Below are positions 62,397-64,000 of a stretch of 64,000 bases of DNA, piece after piece. This DNA comes from Microbacterium arborescens (GTDB lineage: Bacteria > Actinomycetota > Actinomycetes > Actinomycetales > Microbacteriaceae). The stretch's first letter is position 1. Every line of letters starts with the position of its first letter. The position numbers and the translations under genes are program-made. The stretch is taken from NCBI RefSeq assembly GCF_030369635.1, contig NZ_CP128474.1, forward strand, positions 496,001-560,000, read 5' to 3'. Below the pieces are notes generated by a model, which worked only from the letters and a program-made list of their open reading frames with translations, was not told the DNA's origin and did no database searches.

Positions 62397-63836
62397 CTAC
62401 GGGAGCGCGAGCACGCCGTTGCGACGGTGCGGGATGCCGGGCAGTGCGTCGTCGCGCAGCTCGCGCGGCAGCAGGGCGGAGGGCGCGTCCTGGAAGACGA
62501 GCGGGCGCAGGAAGCGACGGATGGCGGTGGCTCCGACCGACGTGTGCAGGGAGGTGGTCGCGGGCCACGGCCCGCCGTGGTGCTGCGACCAGGTCACCGC
62601 GACACCGGTCGGCCACCCGGCGAACAGCACACGGCCGGCACGCTCCTGCAGCAGAGCGAGGGTCGCGGCGACATCGTCGGCCGGCTCGGAGTGCAGGGTG
62701 GCTGTGAGGCTTCCGGGCACGGCGGCGAGGGCTGCGCGGAGGTCGTCCTCTCCGGTGTACTCGACGAGGAGGGTGACGGGGCCGAAGCACTCCTCGAGGA
62801 GGACCTCCGGGCGGGCTGCGACGGCCGACACGTCCGACACGAGCACGACGGGGCGTGCCCCTTCGCCCGCGACGCCCTCCGCCGCCACGCGCACCGACGC
62901 GTCGGCCTCGAGCGCTGAGATCCCGGACGGGAAGGCCTCGGTGATGCGGTCGGTCAGCAGCGGGCCGCCGGTCGCGCCGGCGGCTGCGCCGGCGACGGCC
63001 TCGACGAATCCACTGCCGCGGGGCACGAACACGACGCCCGGCTTGGTGCAGAACTGGCCCGCGCCGAGCGTGAACGAGGACACGAGTCCGCGGGCGAGCT
63101 CGTCGCCGCGGACCACGACGGCCGCGGGCGTGACGACCACGGGGTTCACGCTGCCGAGCTCGCCGTAGAACGGGATCGGATCGGGGCGCCCCGACGCGAG
63201 GTCGAACAGGGCGCGTCCGCCCGATACCGAGCCGGTGAAACCCGCTGCTCGGACGAGAGGATGCTGCACGAGCGCGTTGCCGGCCTCGCGGCCCTCGACG
63301 AGCGCGAACGAGCCCTCCGGGGCGCCCGCACCGCGGAGCGCTTCGGCGGCGATCTCGGCCGTGCGGCGCGAGAGCTCGGGGTGCCCGGAGTGCGCCTTGA
63401 CGATCACGGGGTTGCCGGCGGCGAGGGCCGAAGCCGTGTCGCCGCCGCACACCGAGAAGGCGAAGGGGAAGTTCGACGCCGAGAACACCGCGACGGGTCC
63501 GACCCCCACGAGCATGCGGCGCAGCTCGGGGCGGGGCGGCGTCGCGGCGGGGTCGGCGTCGTCGATCGTGATCTCGCGGAAAGACCCCTCTGTCACGACA
63601 GCGGCGAACAGCCGAAGCTGTCCCGACGTACGGCCGACCTCGCCCCGCAGGCGCGTCTCGCCGAGGCGGGTCTCGCGATCGGCGATCGCGACGAGCTCGT
63701 CGGCGGCCCCGTCGAGGGCGTCGGCCAGGGCGCGCAGCCAGGCGGCGCGGGTCGCGGCATCCGAATCGCGCCAGATCGGGGCTGCCGCTGCCGCGGCGGC
63801 GGTCAGTTCGTCGATGCGATCGGGGGTCGTGGTCAT
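62397..63836 (-). CDS. Aldehyde dehydrogenase, alpha-ketoglutaric semialdehyde (2,5-dioxovalerate) type
   Basis: A 479-residue NAD(P)-dependent aldehyde dehydrogenase. Catalytic Cys263 lies in LGAGQFCTKPG and general base Glu226 in PFYGELGSVNP; FSASNFPFAFSVCGGDTASALAAGNPV, read in parts, is typical of the ketoglutarate-semialdehyde branch. Such enzymes make 2-oxoglutarate at the end of non-phosphorylating L-arabinose, galacturonate, glucarate or hydroxyproline pathways. Given the GH51 and pectin genes, an arabinose or uronate route is plausible; hydroxyproline from arabinogalactan proteins is another attractive source. The specific pathway is not visible in this window. Confidence 0.88.
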   Translation of the reverse strand: MTTTPDRIDELTAAAAAAAPIWRDSDAATRAAWLRALADALDGAADELVAIADRETRLGETRLRGEVGRTSGQLRLFAAVVTEGSFREITIDDADPAATPPRPELRRMLVGVGPVAVFSASNFPFAFSVCGGDTASALAAGNPVIVKAHSGHPELSRRTAEIAAEALRGAGAPEGSFALVEGREAGNALVQHPLVRAAGFTGSVSGGRALFDLASGRPDPIPFYGELGSVNPVVVTPAAVVVRGDELARGLVSSFTLGAGQFCTKPGVVFVPRGSGFVEAVAGAAAGATGGPLLTDRITEAFPSGISALEADASVRVAAEGVAGEGARPVVLVSDVSAVAARPEVLLEECFGPVTLLVEYTGEDDLRAALAAVPGSLTATLHSEPADDVAATLALLQERAGRVLFAGWPTGVAVTWSQHHGGPWPATTSLHTSVGATAIRRFLRPLVFQDAPSALLPRELRDDALPGIPHRRNGVLALP

Positions 63837-63861
63837 CGCTGTTCCTCGTCGTGTTCGGTGG

Positions 63862-64000
63862 TCAGGCGTCGGTGATCGACGGATCGGTGATCGACGGATC
63901 GGTGAAGCGCAGGCCCAGGCCGAGATGGTCGGCTTCGCGCAGTCGGCCGCCGACGATCACGACAGGACAGGGGTCGCGCAGGGCGCCGAGTTCGGCGAAA
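63862..64000 (-). CDS. C-terminal part of an unidentified protein (start outside window)
   Basis: Forty-five sense codons before a TGA at 63862-63864 encode a C-terminus including VVIVGGRLREADHLGLGLRF. The end contains an exact doubled DPSIT unit, from a 15-nt tandem duplication (about 63874-63903). It precedes the aldehyde dehydrogenase by 25 nt on the same strand, so it is probably its operon partner. I do not recognise the family from this fragment. Confidence 0.6.
   Translation of the reverse strand, partial: FAELGALRDPCPVVIVGGRLREADHLGLGLRFTDPSITDPSITDA

Overview
The window is a very GC-rich (roughly 70 %) actinobacterial chromosome segment. It has actinobacterial LacI, GntR, TetR and MarR regulators, a DppC-DppD fusion, Asp23/Gls24 stress genes and an LAxTG-type sortase tail. 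It most resembles Microbacterium or another Microbacteriaceae member. No rRNA, tRNA, phage, insertion sequence or CRISPR array was seen. Genes are tightly packed, with many 1-4 nt start/stop overlaps. No gene-free stretch exceeds about 220 nt. The window reads as a plant cell-wall polysaccharide utilisation island interrupted by housekeeping genes.

Region 1 (1-9540): a minus-strand operon reads MFS transporter, DhaK-DhaL-type kinase, RpiB-type isomerase, TIM-type isomerase, sugar-isomerase-like decarboxylase, 6PGDH-like oxidoisomerase, SDR dehydrogenase, and a three-domain lactonase cut by the window edge. A divergent FadR-type GntR gene controls it. The set matches the decarboxylase route for D-apionate (lactonase ApnL, ApnO, OiaC, then L-erythrulose kinase LerK, LerI and DerI, ending at D-erythrose 4-phosphate). 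The SDR is placed where an apiose dehydrogenase would be needed.

Region 2 (9550-29405): a minus-strand operon starts with a family-5 binding protein, a DppB permease, a DppC-DppD fusion and a DppF ATPase. It continues into GH3, a serine hydrolase, GH78 alpha-L-rhamnosidase and a DUF5060/DUF5605 glycosidase. Divergent to it are a TetR regulator, a GH2 enzyme and a secreted PL11 rhamnogalacturonan lyase. Together these look like a pectin (rhamnogalacturonan) locus. The DUF5605 enzyme could release apiose for region 1.

Region 3 (29446-42475): MFS exporter plus MarR, an alpha/beta hydrolase, a LolD/FtsX-like ABC pair, a domain-permuted lipoate ligase relative, a type-B carboxylesterase, and a GNAT domain fused to a membrane domain. 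These are followed by an envelope-stress island: an ECF sigma factor, an Asp23 protein with a zinc-finger-like N-terminus and a small partner, divergent from a five-gene Asp23/AmaP-like operon that ends near a CsbD gene.

Region 4 (42539-64000): galK and galT with their own LacI regulator. Then comes a LacI-controlled operon of two MalF/MalG-type permeases, a family-1 binding protein, GH51 arabinofuranosidase, GH35 beta-galactosidase and galE. Next is a very large secreted GH30 (endo-beta-1,6-galactanase-like) protein with a sortase tail, controlled by the same LacI-type operator. A second GH35, a serine hydrolase and a ketoglutarate-semialdehyde-type dehydrogenase follow. This suits type II arabinogalactan breakdown: surface galactanase, oligosaccharide import, arabinose and galactose release, Leloir pathway. 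Operators and promoters can be read in several places, and at least five genes appear to have leaderless mRNAs.
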